64,000 nucleotides of DNA from the NCBI RefSeq assembly GCF_038070105.1, contig NZ_JBBPBZ010000001.1:186001-250000 (forward strand). The letters are read 5' to 3'. The stretch is from Methylocystis sp. IM3. GTDB taxonomy: Bacteria > Pseudomonadota > Alphaproteobacteria > Rhizobiales > Beijerinckiaceae. The notes beneath the pieces are model-generated. The model made no database searches and had not been told where the DNA came from. It saw nothing but the letters and a program-made list of their open reading frames with translations. This document shows positions 62,358 to 64,000 of this stretch, piece by piece. The stretch's first letter is position 1. The number at the start of each line of letters is the position of its first letter. Both the position numbers and the translations under genes were made by a program.

Positions 62358-63637
62358 CGGACGCGTCAATGGAGCGACCCCTCACCAAAAACATCCGTCC
62401 GGGTGAAGAGCCGTTATCGCTCGAAGCTTATGTGCGCATGGGAGGCTATGAAGCGGTGCGGAAGGCGCTTCGCGAGATGACGCCAGACGATGTGGTAAAG
62501 ATGGTCACAGAATCTAACTTAAGAGGTCGCGGGGGCGCGGGATTCCCGACGGGCAGGAAATGGAGCTTAGCGCCCAAGGATGACCGACGCCCGAGGTATT
62601 TCGTTGTCAACGCCGACGAAATGGAGCCCGGCGCATTCAAAGACCGGATGCTGCTTGAAGGCAATCCCCATCAGTTGATTGAAGGGATTGTGGTGAGCGC
62701 TTTCGCCACGCATGCAAATGTCGCGTTCATTTTCCTTCGAGCCGAATATACGCTCGCCGCCCGTCGCCTCGAGCGCGCGATCGCCGAGGCCTACGCCAAG
62801 GGTTATCTTGGCAGGAGCATCGTCGAGTCGGACTTCGACCTCGCGCTCCATCTTCACACAGGCGCCGGCCGGTATATCTGCGGCGAGGAAACCGCCCTCC
62901 TTACAGCGCTCGAAGGCAACCGCGCTATTCCCCGGGCGAAGCCGCCTTACCCGCAAACCAGCGGGCTCTGGGGCAAGCCCACCATCATCAACAATGTCGA
63001 GACCGTTGTTAACGTGCCCCACATTATCAATCGAGGCGCCGAGTGGTTCCGGGGTCTCAGCCGCGGCTCGGACGGGGGCACAAAAATTTATGGGCTAAGC
63101 GGCCACGTGAAGCATCCCGGCTCATGGGAGCTCCCGATGGGAACGACGATTCGGGAAATCCTCGAGGAGCATGGCGGGGGAATGCGCGAAGGCTATAGCT
63201 TTCGCGCGCTATTGCCGGGCGGCGCCTCGACCGAATTTCTCCTGGAGGAGCATCTCGACGTAGCCATGGACTTCCAATCCGTAGAAGAGGTCGGAAGCCG
63301 CCTGGGAACCGGCACGATAATTGTTCTCGACGGACAAACCTGCCCCGTCGGGATGCTGCATAATCTTGAGCATTTTTTCGCGAGAGAGTCTTGTGGGTGG
63401 TGCACGCCATGTCGCGACGGCTTGCCGTGGACGGAACGGATTCTGGCCGCCTTCGAGGAAGGGGAAGGAGAGCCGGGCGATCTCGAGATCTTGGCCATGC
63501 ACACGCAATTCCTCGGCCCCGGCAAAACATTCTGCGCGCTCGCCCCTGGCGCGATGGAGCCGCTCAAGAGCGGACTCCGGTATTTTCGGAAGGATTTCGA
63601 GCGCCATATCACAGAGAAGCGATGCCCCTGGAGGTAG
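62354..63637 (+). CDS. nuoF: NADH-quinone oxidoreductase subunit F (NADH-binding)
   Basis: 427-residue subunit holding FMN, the NADH site and the N3 4Fe-4S cluster. Motifs: [14 protein letters not shown] (NADH/FMN), GAYICGEE-type segment [14 protein letters not shown], and the cluster motif [12 protein letters not shown] with a further Cys in TFCALAPGA. Start GTG 62354 overlaps nuoE by 4 bases; an ATG at 62369 is an alternative. Confidence 0.96.
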   Translation: MTDASMERPLTKNIRPGEEPLSLEAYVRMGGYEAVRKALREMTPDDVVKMVTESNLRGRGGAGFPTGRKWSLAPKDDRRPRYFVVNADEMEPGAFKDRMLLEGNPHQLIEGIVVSAFATHANVAFIFLRAEYTLAARRLERAIAEAYAKGYLGRSIVESDFDLALHLHTGAGRYICGEETALLTALEGNRAIPRAKPPYPQTSGLWGKPTIINNVETVVNVPHIINRGAEWFRGLSRGSDGGTKIYGLSGHVKHPGSWELPMGTTIREILEEHGGGMREGYSFRALLPGGASTEFLLEEHLDVAMDFQSVEEVGSRLGTGTIIVLDGQTCPVGMLHNLEHFFARESCGWCTPCRDGLPWTERILAAFEEGEGEPGDLEILAMHTQFLGPGKTFCALAPGAMEPLKSGLRYFRKDFERHITEKRCPWR

Positions 63638-63641
63638 AACC

Positions 63642-64000
63642 GTGACGACGCTCCACATTGACGGGGAGGAATACGACGTCGAGACGGGCGACAATCTCCT
63701 GCACGCTTGCCTCTCGCTAGGACTAAATGTCCCCTACTTCTGCTGGCATCCAGCGATGGGTTCGGTTGGCGCTTGCAGACAATGCGCAGTGAAGCTGTTT
63801 CACGACGAAACCGACGCGCGTGGCCGCATTGTTATGTCATGCATGACGCCCGCGACGGACAACGCGCGTCTCTCCGTCAACGATCCTGAGGTAATCGCCT
63901 TTCGGGCGAGCGTCATCGAATGGCTGATGACAAATCACCCCCATGATTGCCCAGTATGCGAGGAAGGAGGCGAGTGTCATCTGCAAGATATGACGTTGAT
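63642..64000 (+). CDS. nuoG: NADH-quinone oxidoreductase subunit G, 3' end outside window
   Basis: The first 119 residues of the large Fe-S subunit are visible. An N-terminal ferredoxin-like 2Fe-2S domain (CWHP, CRQC, SCMTP) is followed by the start of the 4Fe-4S region ([16 protein letters not shown]). GTG 63642 is 4 bases after the nuoF stop with GGAGG upstream. The rest, including the molybdopterin-like domain, lies beyond the window. Confidence 0.95.
   Translation, partial: MTTLHIDGEEYDVETGDNLLHACLSLGLNVPYFCWHPAMGSVGACRQCAVKLFHDETDARGRIVMSCMTPATDNARLSVNDPEVIAFRASVIEWLMTNHPHDCPVCEEGGECHLQDMTL

Noticed and set aside
1..64000. CRISPR array or phage module
   Set aside because: No regularly spaced repeats, Cas motifs, capsid, terminase or portal sequences were seen.

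Overview
The window looks like accessory DNA (plasmid, chromid or integrated island) of a GC-rich alphaproteobacterium. The closest fit I can suggest is Rhizobiales/Hyphomicrobiales, possibly a methylotroph of the Methylocystaceae/Beijerinckiaceae type. That guess rests on the style of the VirB/VirD4 genes, the short 6-phosphogluconate dehydrogenase, the transaldolase-phosphoglucose isomerase fusion and the IS66 type. No one-carbon marker gene is present to prove it. I see no rRNA, tRNA or CRISPR array.

Layout. 1-5.4 kb: a cupin fragment, an unknown protein, thioredoxin 2 (trxC), a RecD2-type helicase and a secreted L,D-transpeptidase. 5.5-18.3 kb (minus strand): a complete VirB/VirD4 type IV secretion operon in transcription order virB1-B2-B3-B4-unknown-B5-B7-like-B6-B8-B9-B10-B11-D4. 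No relaxase is visible. 18.5-21.6 kb (plus strand, divergent): five small envelope or secreted proteins, including a muramidase-like protein and a nuclease-fold protein that seems to lack catalytic residues. 21.6-33 kb: a decaying region with IS200, IS256 and IS630 remnants, galK with an altered substrate motif, a GAPDH pseudogene, small proteins, a SulP transporter and an apparently intact IS66 element bounded by an 8-bp target duplication.

34-54 kb is a carbon-metabolism island. Rpe (plus) is followed by a minus-strand series: transketolase, transaldolase-PGI fusion, Gnd, Zwf, a shortened HAD copy, a HAD phosphatase, 6-phosphogluconolactonase and a ROK/polyphosphate-type glucokinase. Divergent from these are an ABC transporter and a GH15 glucoamylase. 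Beyond lie a GH39 enzyme, a glucoamylase-family protein and a flavoprotein disulfide reductase that lacks one redox cysteine. None of the three glycosidases has an evident signal peptide. The set therefore reads as hydrolysis of intracellular glucan to glucose, phosphorylation, and oxidation through the oxidative pentose phosphate pathway.

54-59 kb: two diverged copies of a CBS-domain gene and its flanks (one frameshifted), a secreted Tyr/Ala-rich protein, and IS5 and IS630 remnants. 59 kb to the end: the start of a complex I operon (nuoA, B, fused CD, E, F, partial G). The fused nuoCD is unlike the separate nuoC and nuoD of typical alphaproteobacterial complex I, so this may be a second, acquired operon.
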